Part shown: positions 17,678 to 25,531 of the stretch, in pieces
How positions within the stretch are numbered: position 1 is the first letter of the stretch
How the letters are laid out: each line of letters opens with the position of its first letter
Assembly: GCA_052034085.1 (NCBI GenBank)
Contig: JBPOJA010000016.1
Span: forward strand, 1-62,626
Length of the DNA stretch: 62,626 bases
DNA from: UBA1426 sp052034085
Lineage (GTDB): Bacteria; Bacillota; Clostridia; Peptostreptococcales; Anaerovoracaceae
Reading direction: 5' to 3'
Translations under genes and position numbers: made by a program
The notes under the pieces: model-generated
What the model saw: the letters and a program-made list of their open reading frames with translations, nothing else
Database searches by the model: none
Told to the model about the DNA's origin: nothing

Positions 17678-18069
17678 TATCTCACTCTTTCCATATCCTG
17701 GGTTGCCACCAAAACGCAGGACAGCACATATTCAAGTCCCAATTCATCAGCTTTTGCCAGAACCTCTTCATCGTGGGTTCCCGGCTGAAACCAGACATAT
17801 TTTATTCCCAGTTTGGCTGCTTCTTCAAGAACCGGAAGTGCTCTTTTCGGTGACACCACCATATCTATTACATCAGGCACTACAGGTAGGGCTGAAAGAT
17901 TTTCATAAACCACGTCATCTTCAATTTTGTCATACATGGGGTTGACAGCATATACATCGTAACCTGTCTTGTACAATCTTTTGTATAGCTTGTAGCCGAA
18001 TTTATCCTCATTTGGTGTAGCTCCTACAACGGCCCACACCTTCTTTTCCAACATTTCTTTCTGCAACAT
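17677..18069 (-). CDS. CoA-binding domain protein (YccU-like)
   Basis: 130 residues forming a single Rossmann-type CoA-binding domain. The motif VVGATPNEDKFGYKLYK (about 14-30) and VNPMYDKI, VSPKRALPVLEEAAKLGIKYVWFQPG are diagnostic. Such stand-alone domains resemble the nucleotide-binding part of succinyl-CoA synthetase, but no reaction is established. It lies 15 bases downstream of the thioredoxin-like gene and is likely part of the same operon. Confidence 0.85.
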   Translation of the reverse strand: MLQKEMLEKKVWAVVGATPNEDKFGYKLYKRLYKTGYDVYAVNPMYDKIEDDVVYENLSALPVVPDVIDMVVSPKRALPVLEEAAKLGIKYVWFQPGTHDEEVLAKADELGLEYVLSCVLVATQDMERVR

Positions 18070-18084
18070 AACGGTGCTCCCTTC

Positions 18085-18432
18085 TTATTTCAAATACTTT
18101 TCAATATTTTCTTCCAACTGCTCCCTGGTCTGAATACTCGAGGTAGCATGAACAACTTTACCATCTCTGTAGTAAACTGTGAAAGGCAGCCCTCTGAAAC
18201 TCCTGCATTCATCCAGTTTTCTCAATTTTTCAGTAGCGGGATTATCAAAAACCATGGCACGAAAATTTATGTCTTTGTATTCTTTTTTCTTCTGCAGTTT
18301 TTCCATAATACCATATACGGGAATACACATGGGACCCCACCGGCCGGCGCAGATAATCAATTTTTCTGAATTCGCTACAGTATCGTCGTACGCTTCAAGA
18401 CTTTCAATTTGAATCAGACTGGTTTCAAGCAT
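18085..18432 (-). CDS. Thioredoxin-like protein with a single active-site cysteine
   Basis: 115 residues from the ATG at 18432, chosen because AGGAGG (plus 18439-18444) lies 6 bases before it; the longer ORF to 18450 would contain its own SD. Thioredoxin fold: active-site loop CAGRWGPMCIP where the usual WCGPC reads WGPMC, so only the second cysteine remains, plus an extra Cys four residues before the Trp and a cis-Pro (RGLPFTVY). Another Cys is in DECRSF. A monothiol thioredoxin could handle persulfides or bind metal. It is the first gene after a CsoR/CstR-like operator. Confidence 0.8.
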   Translation of the reverse strand: MLETSLIQIESLEAYDDTVANSEKLIICAGRWGPMCIPVYGIMEKLQKKKEYKDINFRAMVFDNPATEKLRKLDECRSFRGLPFTVYYRDGKVVHATSSIQTREQLEENIEKYLK

Positions 18433-18470
18433 CATTGTCCTCCTATTCATTACACCAAGACAAATATGGT

Positions 18471-18499
18471 ACTATATACCCTGTGGGGGTATAATGAAA
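18471..18499 (-). promoter_or_regulatory. Promoter with CsoR/CstR-like operator in the spacer
   Basis: The palindrome TATACCCTGTGGGGGTATA (18475-18493) has 7-bp arms TATACCC/GGGTATA and closely resembles operators of copper-sensing CsoR and persulfide-sensing CstR repressors. On the minus strand a weak -35 TTTCAT (plus 18494-18499) and -10 TATAGT (plus 18471-18476) are 17 bases apart with the palindrome filling the spacer, a classic repressor position. It controls the thioredoxin-like gene and probably the three genes after it. Confidence 0.65.
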
Positions 18500-18508
18500 C
18501 CTAAAATA

Positions 18509-19234
18509 TCAACCGGCAACAATCAGTCGCTTAAGTTCTTCAAGGCTTTCTGCGGCCTTGCTCTTAAAAACCAGATCAAACTCTCTATTAAATGGAGTGT
18601 CATCAAGATTTATCAGAACCTTCTTCCCTCTGGCCAGCCTGGGCAGATAATTAACAGGGCTCACATTCAAGCTGGTGCCTATTACCAGCAGCAGGTCAGA
18701 TTTTTCAATTTCATTCTGAGCCCTGGCCCACACATTCTGAGGAAGGCCCTCTCCGAAAAGCACAACACCAGGTCGCAGCCTGCCGCCGCATCTGGAGCAT
18801 GATTTATTGCCCATGAAATCCTCCACTGTACTTTTCGCTCCACAATCGGCACAGTAAATATTTTTAATGGACCCGTGAAGTTCAAACACTGATTTGCTGC
18901 CGGCTTCTCTATGAAATTCGTCAACATTCTGAGTGGATATGGAGCTTATCATACCCATATTTTCAAGTTCAGCCAGAACTTCATGGCCGGGATTGGGCCT
19001 GCACTTTCCGACTACCTCCAGCCGGTACTTATAGAAATCCCTGAACAGTTCATAATTTCTGTCCAATGAGTCAACTGATGCCAGCACAGTAGGATCGTAT
19101 TTTTGCCACCAGCCATCCTTTGACCTGAAATCAGGAATACCGCTTTCCGTGGACATGCCTGCACCTGTCAGAACCACCGTGTGCCCGGATTTCATCAAAA
19201 AATCAACCAAATTCTCTAAATTCAACCGTATCAC
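18509..19234 (-). CDS. cobB: NAD-dependent protein deacylase (sirtuin)
   Basis: 241 residues of the SIR2 family, removing acyl groups from lysines while consuming NAD. Motifs: GAGMSTESGIPDFR (about 22-35, NAD binding), TQNVDEFH (about 98-105), the catalytic His in FELHGS, a zinc site CADCG ... CSRCG, and VIGTSLNV. The given start is GTG at 19234, overlapping sfsA by 32 bases; ATG at 19195 is an alternative. Neither has a strong SD, so translation is probably coupled to sfsA. Last gene of a glcK-sfsA-cobB run. Confidence 0.93.
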   Translation of the reverse strand: MIRLNLENLVDFLMKSGHTVVLTGAGMSTESGIPDFRSKDGWWQKYDPTVLASVDSLDRNYELFRDFYKYRLEVVGKCRPNPGHEVLAELENMGMISSISTQNVDEFHREAGSKSVFELHGSIKNIYCADCGAKSTVEDFMGNKSCSRCGGRLRPGVVLFGEGLPQNVWARAQNEIEKSDLLLVIGTSLNVSPVNYLPRLARGKKVLINLDDTPFNREFDLVFKSKAAESLEELKRLIVAG

Positions 19235-19877
19235 CTGCTTCTATACCGTCTTCTGTAACATGACAATCAAAAACTATAACTTCCAAACCTTCTTTTATTG
19301 CCTCGCGCAAAGCATCTCCGAAAGCCCTGTGCGTTGCATCGTTGGGTGCAAAATACGTCACTCCTTTCATCTGAATGACGAAAGCCAGTGCTGCTTTGTA
19401 GCCATCTTTCATGGCTCTGACCAGTTCATTAATGTGCTTAACGCCACGTTCAGTGGGAGCGTCGGGGAAAAGTGCCGCACCATCTGATTCCAGAGTTACA
19501 CCTTTCACTTCTATAAGGTATCTAAACCCGTCTTTTTCCATATAGAAATCAAAACGTGAATTGCCATATGTCTGCTCAGCTTTTAAAACATCATAACCTT
19601 GCCTCTCCGCCCATTCCCTGAAAACCCTGTTTGGAACCTGGCTATCCATATTAACCAGCCTGTTTCCCTTTAAAACCGTAATTAAATCATATTTTGTCTT
19701 TCTTGCCGGGTTATTATCCTCCCGCACGTAAACAGTTGCACCTTTTACTAACAGCTCTTTGCATCTGCCGGTATTTTTCACATGGGCTCGTTCTATTCTT
19801 CCGTCAATTGCTATCTCCGCTATAAATCTGTTGGGCCTGTTTAGAAAAATCGCCTCTCGCATATTTTCATACTTCAC
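19203..19877 (-). CDS. sfsA: Sugar fermentation stimulation protein homologue
   Basis: 224 residues, normal for SfsA (about 230). Family marks are NTGRCKELL, NRFIAE near the start, RFDFYMEKDG, YLIEVKGVTLE and FPDAPTERG. The RFDF...EVKG pattern is nuclease-like (PD-(D/E)xK fold). E. coli SfsA was described as a DNA-binding regulator of maltose use, but the true role is unsettled. The ATG lies 1 base after the glcK stop, so the two are coupled. Confidence 0.92.
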   Translation of the reverse strand: MKYENMREAIFLNRPNRFIAEIAIDGRIERAHVKNTGRCKELLVKGATVYVREDNNPARKTKYDLITVLKGNRLVNMDSQVPNRVFREWAERQGYDVLKAEQTYGNSRFDFYMEKDGFRYLIEVKGVTLESDGAALFPDAPTERGVKHINELVRAMKDGYKAALAFVIQMKGVTYFAPNDATHRAFGDALREAIKEGLEVIVFDCHVTEDGIEAGDTVEFREFG

Positions 19878-19878
19878 T

Positions 19879-20820
19879 TCATTCTCCTATAAGGCATGCT
19901 GCACCAACCACCCCTGCATCCTTGCCAAAACAGGCAGGCACTATCTTGTACCTATACTTAAAAAAGGATTTTTTCTCAACCATGTCTCTCAATGGCTTAA
20001 AAAGAAAATCTCCTGCTTCTGCCACTCCTCCGCCGATGACAAAAATCTCCGGATCCAGCAGAGCAGCAACCGAAGCCAGGGCCGAACTGAGATAATCCAG
20101 GTAATCATTAAAAACTGTTTTCGCCTTCATGTCGCCACTTTTAGCAAGATCAATAACATCCTTTGCTGTAAGTCCCTTTTCGCTGCCAGAGTGTTCTGAT
20201 GATTTCAAACCCGCCTTTTCCCCGGCCGTAATCAGAGCTGTAGCTGAACAAAAGGCTTCAATGCAGCCCCTGTTGCCGCAACTGCAAAGAGGACCTCCCT
20301 GCATGAGAGTCATATGGCCCAGCTCGACACCATGGCCAAGGCCACCCTTAAAAAGTTTGCCGTTTAAAATTATTCCGCCGCCCACTCCCGTTCCCAGTGT
20401 CAGCATGATTCCTGTCTGCACACCCCTTAAAGCTCCTGCAGTCAATTCGCCAATGGCAGCGGCATCTGCATCGTTGGCCATTCTGATATCGACATGGGGA
20501 TAATGGAGCTGCAGATTTTTAACCAGAGGGAAATCATGGAGACCCAAATTGTGAGCATGGATTACTGCACCCTTTTCTTCATCTATGCTGCCGGCCACGG
20601 CTATACCTATACCTTCGATATGGCTGCATGAAAAGTCAGGAGAAACAGCAGACAACATTTCTTCTGCCATTTCTGCCATCAGATTAATTAAGATAAGCGG
20701 GCTATCATTCTTCGGAAAATCTCTGCTTATTAATTTTATTAATTTGGAATCGTTTCTTTCTACTTCCACAAGGCCGAGCTTAATAGAAGTACCTCCCACA
20801 TCAAAACCCAATCTGAGCAT
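19879..20820 (-). CDS. glcK: ROK-family glucokinase
   Basis: 313 residues from the ATG at 20820, which follows AGGAGG by 8 bases; an upstream extension to 21075 is excluded because it reads through the promoter and the divergent gene. ROK sugar kinase: N-terminal phosphate loop FDVGGTSIKLG, catalytic Asp in MANDADAAAIGE, the DLGTGVGGG-like TLGTGVGGGI, and the ROK zinc motif CSCGNRGCIEAFCS. It phosphorylates glucose or a related sugar with ATP. First gene of glcK-sfsA-cobB. Confidence 0.92.
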   Translation of the reverse strand: MLRLGFDVGGTSIKLGLVEVERNDSKLIKLISRDFPKNDSPLILINLMAEMAEEMLSAVSPDFSCSHIEGIGIAVAGSIDEEKGAVIHAHNLGLHDFPLVKNLQLHYPHVDIRMANDADAAAIGELTAGALRGVQTGIMLTLGTGVGGGIILNGKLFKGGLGHGVELGHMTLMQGGPLCSCGNRGCIEAFCSATALITAGEKAGLKSSEHSGSEKGLTAKDVIDLAKSGDMKAKTVFNDYLDYLSSALASVAALLDPEIFVIGGGVAEAGDFLFKPLRDMVEKKSFFKYRYKIVPACFGKDAGVVGAACLIGE

Positions 20821-20842
20821 GACCCTACCTCCTGATGTTTCA

Positions 20843-20871
20843 ATTATAGCAAAAGGGGAATGATATGTAGA
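20843..20871 (-). promoter_or_regulatory. Promoter of glcK-sfsA-cobB
   Basis: On the minus strand TCTACA (plus 20866-20871), a 17-base spacer and a perfect TATAAT (plus 20843-20848) lie 23 bases before the glcK ATG. Confidence 0.55.
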
Positions 20872-20901
20872 GCTTTGATTACAATTGGAGGTGAAACAGC
20901 G

Positions 20902-21186
20902 ATGAAGCTTACAGAAATAGCTGCGGAACGAATCAAGGAATCCATAAAAGAAAAAGGTTACTCCGAAGACAGATATCTTCGTTTCTTTGCCCAGGGCGGC
21001 GGCTGAGGCGGCCCCAGTCTGGGCTTTGCTCTGGATGAGCAGACAAACGAAGACGACCTCTCCTTTGAATCCCAAGGGATTAAGATCGTCTACAAGAAAG
21101 AATTCGAACCTTATTTTAAGGGCCTTACTCTCGATTACAGCGATAAATGGTACAGAAAAGGCTATACCTTTATCAATGAACAGTAG
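20902..21186 (+). CDS. HesB-like selenoprotein (in-frame UGA = selenocysteine)
   Basis: 94 residues when UGA at 21004-21006 (residue 35) is read as selenocysteine. The frame is open on both sides and begins at ATG 20902 with GGAGGTG 8 bases upstream. The Sec lies in GGGUGGPSLGFALDE, the place where HesB/IscA proteins carry the first Fe-S cysteine. HesB-like selenoproteins are a described group in Clostridia and relatives. The C-terminal CxC pair of true IscA proteins is absent, so it is probably not a standard Fe-S scaffold; a redox or metal role is inference. Divergent from glcK and ending 5 bases before the convergent mtnA fusion. A standard ORF caller would cut it at UGA. Confidence 0.85.
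21025..21043 (+). promoter_or_regulatory. Candidate bacterial SECIS hairpin
   Basis: TTTGCTC (21025-21031), loop TGGAT, GAGCAGA (21037-21043) form a 7-bp stem with one G-U pair. The loop guanine is 26 bases after the UGA, within the range used by SelB-dependent bSECIS elements. A shorter GCCC/GGGC hairpin with a GU-containing loop at 21011-21024 is an alternative but stands very close to the UGA. Confidence 0.5.
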
Positions 21187-21191
21187 TCAGT

Positions 21192-22946
21192 TTATTTTTT
21201 AAAAAGTTCTGCCAAACCCTCCTTAAACGGAGGGTTTACAATTCCCTTCTCCGTAATTATTGCCGTTATGTATGAAGCATCCGTAACATCAAATGCCGGA
21301 TTGAAAGTTTTTACACCTGCAGGAGCCATGGGCTGTCTATACCACAGCTTATAAATTTCCTCCCCGTCTCTTTCCTCAATAATAATGTCATTCCCTGTGG
21401 CTGCATTCAAATCTACGGTTGAAGTGGGGCCCAGAACATAGAAAGGTATCCCGTATTCTTTTGCCAGAATGGCTAATCCCGAAGTTCCAATTTTATTGGC
21501 CGTATCTCCATTGGCGGCCACTCTGTCGCATCCAACCAGAACTGCCTGGACCTCTCCTTTTTTTATTACCGTGGCGGCCATATTGTCACAGATCAAAGTA
21601 ACATCTGCTCCTGATTTCATAAGCTCCCAGGTGGTAAGCCTGGCTCCCTGCAACAAAGGCCTGGTCTCGTCTGCGTATACTTTAAAATCATATCCCCGCT
21701 CCTGGCCAAGGTGAATGGGTGCCAAAGCAGTTCCATAGCCGGCCGTAGCCAAAGCGCCGGCATTGCAATGAGTCAAAAGCCCCATCCCCGGCTCCAGCAG
21801 AGTCAAACCATGCTCCCCGATTTTCCGGCACATCTCCTTATCTTCTTTTTCTATTTCAATGGCTTCTGACAATAGAGCTTTCTTTATGATTTCAGGATCC
21901 TCGCCCTTCATTCTTAAAACTACCTGTTCCATGCGGTCCAGAGCCCAGAACAAGTTCACTGCCGTAGGTCTTGCACCGGCCAGATAATCTTTTGCCTTTA
22001 TAAATTCTGCAAGGAATTCTTCATAATCTTCCGCTTCAACAGACTTTGCTGCCAGATAAATCCCATGGCCTGCGGCCACACCGATGGCAGGGGCTCCTCT
22101 TACTCTCAGTTTATATATAGCTTCCCGGATATCTTCCTGTTTGGTAAGCCTTATATGTCGCTCTTCACCGGGCAGCAGTGTCTGATCCAGTATAACCAGA
22201 CTGTTGTTTTCATCATCCAAACTAACAGTCCCGATATTTTCTATACTTTCCCCTTTCGAAAAATCCAGTTTGAAATCACCGGCTTCAGTCCTGGCCTTTC
22301 CAAAGCCGAATTTTTCCTTAACTTTCTCAAGAGCATAAAGCTGGTCGGGAGTAAGCTCGTTTGACCTGCCTATTATGTAATCCGAATACATCAGAATTGT
22401 GGCATAATGCTCCAGTGCTTCCATTCTGAAAAAGGCTTCAACTAAATTCCTTCCCCAGGTTACGGCTCCATGATTGGCTAACAATGCGGCATAATGTGTT
22501 TTTGCATAGGGAGCGATGGAATCTCCCACCTGGTCTGTGCCAGTGGTGGCATAGGAAGCTACGGGAACATCGCCTAAAAATATGACTGCTTCAGGCAAAA
22601 TGGGTTTGCTCAAATCCATGCCTGCCACGGCAAAAGCAGTTGAAACCGGCGGATGGGCATGTGTTACAGCCCCGGCCTCAGGGTTTTCCCTGTAAATCCT
22701 GAGGTGCATTTTCATTTCAGAGGATGCCTTCAGTCCCTCCGAAAGCTGCCTGCCATCCATATCAATTTTTACCAGCATATCTTCAGTTAAGGAGCCTTTG
22801 GAAACACCTGTGGGCGTACATAGTACTTCATTATCCCCTATTCTGGCAGAAATATTGCCATCGTTGGCAGCCACGAAATTTTTCTGATACATGCGTCTGC
22901 CGATATCACAGATTATTTTTGCCGCTTCTTTTTCACTAATCCCCAT
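21192..22946 (-). CDS. Class II aldolase fused to MtnA (methylthioribose-1-phosphate isomerase)
   Basis: 584 residues with two enzymes. Residues 1-210: class II (AraD/FucA-type) aldolase with zinc histidines H96 and H98 (THAHPP) and H159 (NHGAV), acid-base Glu near 77. Residues about 225-575: MtnA, with RGAPAIG, catalytic Cys394 in THCNAGALA and Asp474 in GCDRVAANGDTANKIGT. MtnA turns 5-methylthioribose-1-phosphate or 5-deoxyribose-1-phosphate into the ribulose form; the aldolase then gives dihydroxyacetone phosphate and an aldehyde (the DHAP shunt). This disposes of by-products of S-adenosylmethionine enzymes. Fourteen bases after purC, so probably one operon. Confidence 0.93.
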   Translation of the reverse strand: MGISEKEAAKIICDIGRRMYQKNFVAANDGNISARIGDNEVLCTPTGVSKGSLTEDMLVKIDMDGRQLSEGLKASSEMKMHLRIYRENPEAGAVTHAHPPVSTAFAVAGMDLSKPILPEAVIFLGDVPVASYATTGTDQVGDSIAPYAKTHYAALLANHGAVTWGRNLVEAFFRMEALEHYATILMYSDYIIGRSNELTPDQLYALEKVKEKFGFGKARTEAGDFKLDFSKGESIENIGTVSLDDENNSLVILDQTLLPGEERHIRLTKQEDIREAIYKLRVRGAPAIGVAAGHGIYLAAKSVEAEDYEEFLAEFIKAKDYLAGARPTAVNLFWALDRMEQVVLRMKGEDPEIIKKALLSEAIEIEKEDKEMCRKIGEHGLTLLEPGMGLLTHCNAGALATAGYGTALAPIHLGQERGYDFKVYADETRPLLQGARLTTWELMKSGADVTLICDNMAATVIKKGEVQAVLVGCDRVAANGDTANKIGTSGLAILAKEYGIPFYVLGPTSTVDLNAATGNDIIIEERDGEEIYKLWYRQPMAPAGVKTFNPAFDVTDASYITAIITEKGIVNPPFKEGLAELFKK

Positions 22947-22960
22947 GTCAGCCCGCCTTT

Positions 22961-23641
22961 CTACTGCAGAATCAGGTCTGACAGTTCCGTGGGAGACAGC
23001 GCCTGCCCATCCCTGTAAACCCTCATGTTGCCGGAGGATAACTCATCCATCAGCATAATTGAGCCATCTGCGCCTCTGCCAAACTCCAGCTTGATATCGT
23101 ATAATTCCAGGCCTTTTTCAGCCAGAGCTTCTTTGATTATCCCGGATATTTTAAGAGTAATTTCTTTAAGACGATCAAACTCTTCCGGCTCCATGATGCC
23201 CATAACTTTCAAGCCTTCTCTTGTAACAAGGGGGTCTCCCCTTTCATCATCTTTAAGGGTAGCTTCCACATAATCCTCCAGTTTTTCTCCGCCGGAAAAA
23301 TATGCGCCATAACGGCGAATAAAACTTCCCACCGCTCTGTAGCGGCAGATGATTTCCAGTCCTTTGCCAAAAGGCGTACCGGGCAGCACATCCATAGTTG
23401 CCTCATCAGGATTGTGGGAGATGTAGTGGGTTTTTACACCTTCTTTTTTAAGCTTTTCAAAAAAGTAGGCAGAGACCAGAAGATTCTTTCTGCCCATGCC
23501 TTCGACCCTGAGCCCCACTTCATTTGCCCCGGGATCAAAAACACCATCCTTTCCCGTCATGTCATCTTTAAAAAAGAGCCTGTAGTTACCGTTTTCAAGA
23601 GCATAAACATTTTTTGTTTTGCCCGGATATATCATTTTCAT
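22961..23641 (-). CDS. purC: SAICAR synthase
   Basis: 226 residues; joins aspartate to CAIR in purine synthesis using ATP. Motifs: PGKTKNVYAL at the start, the KDDMTG and FDPGANEVG stretch, LLVSAYFFEKLKKEGVKTH, and VGSFIRRYG. AAGGAG precedes the ATG. It stands apart from other pur genes and is followed after 14 bases by the aldolase-MtnA fusion, linking purine synthesis and adenosine-derived by-product salvage in one transcript. Confidence 0.93.
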   Translation of the reverse strand: MKMIYPGKTKNVYALENGNYRLFFKDDMTGKDGVFDPGANEVGLRVEGMGRKNLLVSAYFFEKLKKEGVKTHYISHNPDEATMDVLPGTPFGKGLEIICRYRAVGSFIRRYGAYFSGGEKLEDYVEATLKDDERGDPLVTREGLKVMGIMEPEEFDRLKEITLKISGIIKEALAEKGLELYDIKLEFGRGADGSIMLMDELSSGNMRVYRDGQALSPTELSDLILQ

Positions 23642-23669
23642 AGCCGTCTCCTTATGAATTAATAGTTAT

Positions 23670-23698
23670 ATTTTATTGCATAATTCTTTTTTTATCAA
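23670..23698 (-). promoter_or_regulatory. Promoter of purC
   Basis: Minus-strand TTGATA (plus 23693-23698), 17-base spacer, TAAAAT (plus 23670-23675), 29 bases before the purC ATG. Confidence 0.55.
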
Positions 23699-23713
23699 TA
23701 ATAGGTCAAAAGA

Positions 23714-23742
23714 TTGCCCCAAATGGCTTTTTCTGTTAGAAT
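23714..23742 (+). promoter_or_regulatory. Promoter of the L25 operon
   Basis: TTGCCC (23714-23719), 17-base spacer, TAGAAT (23737-23742), about 30 bases before the start codon at 23773. Confidence 0.55.
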
Positions 23743-23772
23743 GACTGTATATTTTATAGGAGGTTGTTATTA

Positions 23773-24411
23773 ATGAGCGATTTAAGTGTATTGAATGCGG
23801 AGACACGGGTCGACACCAGCACCCAGGCCAACAACAGGCTGAGGAAATCCGGTTATGTTCCGGGAAACATCTACGGCAAGGGTATGGAATCCGTGGCAGT
23901 CAGCGTCAAAAAAGATGAGTTGCGCAAAGCTATAGCCAGCCATGGGCGTTCCGCAGTTTTTGAGCTGAAATTGGATGGAAAAAAGAAATATACCGTAATG
24001 GTTAAAGATATTCAGTTCACACACCTGATTAAGGACCTGATGCATGTGGATTTCCACAGCATTTCCCTGACGGAGGAAACCAAGGCCAACGTACCCGTCA
24101 AAGTCGTGGGAGATGAAATGTACGAGGCCAGACGCCTTTTAATATCAGTCCAAAGAGACGTCCTGCCTGTTAAAGGACTTCCTCAGGATGTGCCGAACTT
24201 CATTGAAGTTGATGTGAAAGAGCTGAACGCAGGAGACACCGTATTTGTCAGCGACATTGAGTTCCCCCAGGGTATTACTCCTGACCTGGATGAAACCCAG
24301 CTGGTACTGTCTGTGTCTGAAGCCAAAGCTCACAGAGAAGTTGATACAACTGCAGCAGAAGGTACCGGCGAAGAAGCTGCAGGCGCAGCATCTGCAGACG
24401 GAAATGAGTAA
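23773..24411 (+). CDS. rplY: Ribosomal protein L25 / general stress protein Ctc
   Basis: 212 residues from ATG 23773, which has AGGAGGT upstream. The N-terminal L25 domain (about 1-95, 5S rRNA binding) is followed by the TL5-type beta-domain (about 98-190) and a short Ala/Glu-rich tail. Length and layout match the long CTC/TL5 form found in Bacillota. Start of a three-gene plus-strand set; the next gene begins 8 bases before its stop. Confidence 0.93.
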   Translation: MSDLSVLNAETRVDTSTQANNRLRKSGYVPGNIYGKGMESVAVSVKKDELRKAIASHGRSAVFELKLDGKKKYTVMVKDIQFTHLIKDLMHVDFHSISLTEETKANVPVKVVGDEMYEARRLLISVQRDVLPVKGLPQDVPNFIEVDVKELNAGDTVFVSDIEFPQGITPDLDETQLVLSVSEAKAHREVDTTAAEGTGEEAAGAASADGNE

Positions 24412-24949
24412 CAGAAGCAGATCTCATTCTTTCACTACTGCAAATCTGGTAATGGGCGGACTTTTCCTGGCACTGGGGTTGGCTCTGCCATTTCTTACCG
24501 CCCAGATTCCTCAGTTGGGAAGCAAAATGTTGCCTATGCACATACCGGTACTCTTGTGTGGCTTCTTTTGCGGCCCCAGGATGGGAGGAATTGTGGGTTT
24601 TGTTACCCCCCTTCTGCGAAGCTTTCTGTTTACCATGCCCCCGCTTTTCCCTGCGGCAACAGCGATGGCCTTTGAGCTATGTGTATACGGGGCTGTTGCC
24701 GGACTTGTTTATCTGGCTTTGAAGCGTACAAACATGGCTGCTTTTATTGCACTCATCAGTGCCATGATAGCGGGAAGGGCAGTATGGGGAGGAGTAAGCT
24801 ATATTTTATTCAACCTTGCCGGCATGAATTTTTCCTGGAAGATTTTTATGGCGGGAGCCTTTTTCAATGCGATTCCGGGGATTATCATTCAACTGATACT
24901 TATTCCTTTTCTGGTTATCTCATTGGAACCCAAAACCCATTTTCGTTAG
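24404..24949 (+). CDS. ECF transporter S component
   Basis: 182 residues and about six membrane segments, the small substrate-binding subunit of an energy-coupling-factor vitamin transporter. Visible features are an N-terminal ALGLALPFL helix, HIPVLLCGFFCGPRMGGIVGFVTPLLRS (family-like loop) and a C-terminal hydrophobic helix pair. The vitamin is not identifiable. It starts at ATG 24404 inside the end of L25 and is thus translationally coupled; no EcfA/T genes are in the window, so it is likely a group II S component sharing an energising module encoded elsewhere. Confidence 0.85.
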   Translation: MSNRSRSHSFTTANLVMGGLFLALGLALPFLTAQIPQLGSKMLPMHIPVLLCGFFCGPRMGGIVGFVTPLLRSFLFTMPPLFPAATAMAFELCVYGAVAGLVYLALKRTNMAAFIALISAMIAGRAVWGGVSYILFNLAGMNFSWKIFMAGAFFNAIPGIIIQLILIPFLVISLEPKTHFR

Positions 24950-24952
24950 GCC

Positions 24953-25531
24953 ATGAATAATTTAGAAAATCTTTTCGTCACAATAAATAAGCTTCTGGAA
25001 ACAAATCCGGGGCTTATTTTGGCTATTGACGGCAATGCAGCTTCTGGAAAGACTACTCTGGCCAATATATTGCAGCAAGAATTTAATGCACTTATCTTTC
25101 ATATGGATGATTTTTTTCTGCCTGCATTCATGAAAACACCGGAAAGACTTGCCATCCCCGGAGAAAATATTCATTGGGAGAGATTTTTAGGCGAAGTATT
25201 AATCCCTCTAAAAAATCAGGAAATAATTCAGTACATCAGTTATGACTGCAAAACCGATTCTTTTGCTCCTGCCACTGCAGTAATTCCAGAAGGCCTGACT
25301 GTTGTGGAAGGTGTCTATTCCATGCACAAAAATCTTCTTCCTTATTATGACTTGAAAATCTTTGTCAGCCTGGATGAAAAGACACAGCATGAAAGGCTGA
25401 AAAAAAGGGAGAATCCAGTGGTTTTTCACAAGTTCACACAAGAATGGCTTCCTATGGAAAATGCCTATTTTCAGACTTTCAACATTCAGGATGAATGTGA
25501 TTTAGTTTTAAGTGGAAAGAATCTTCTTTAA
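24953..25531 (+). CDS. Uridine kinase-like P-loop kinase
   Basis: 192 residues with Walker A GNAASGKTT (about 27-35) in the form seen in uridine/nucleoside kinases, MDDFFLPAFMKTPERL (about 55-70, substrate region with the Asp of uridine kinase) and VVEGVYSMH (Walker B-like). It probably phosphorylates a nucleoside or a similar small molecule; true substrate unknown. The gap to the ECF gene is 3 bases. Its 3' end overlaps the convergent sigma factor gene by 24 bases. Confidence 0.8.
   Translation: MNNLENLFVTINKLLETNPGLILAIDGNAASGKTTLANILQQEFNALIFHMDDFFLPAFMKTPERLAIPGENIHWERFLGEVLIPLKNQEIIQYISYDCKTDSFAPATAVIPEGLTVVEGVYSMHKNLLPYYDLKIFVSLDEKTQHERLKKRENPVVFHKFTQEWLPMENAYFQTFNIQDECDLVLSGKNLL

Noticed and set aside
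20821..21075. N-terminal extension of glucokinase
   Set aside because: It is antisense to the selenoprotein gene and lies beyond the glcK promoter and SD; ROK proteins start at the FDVGGT strand.
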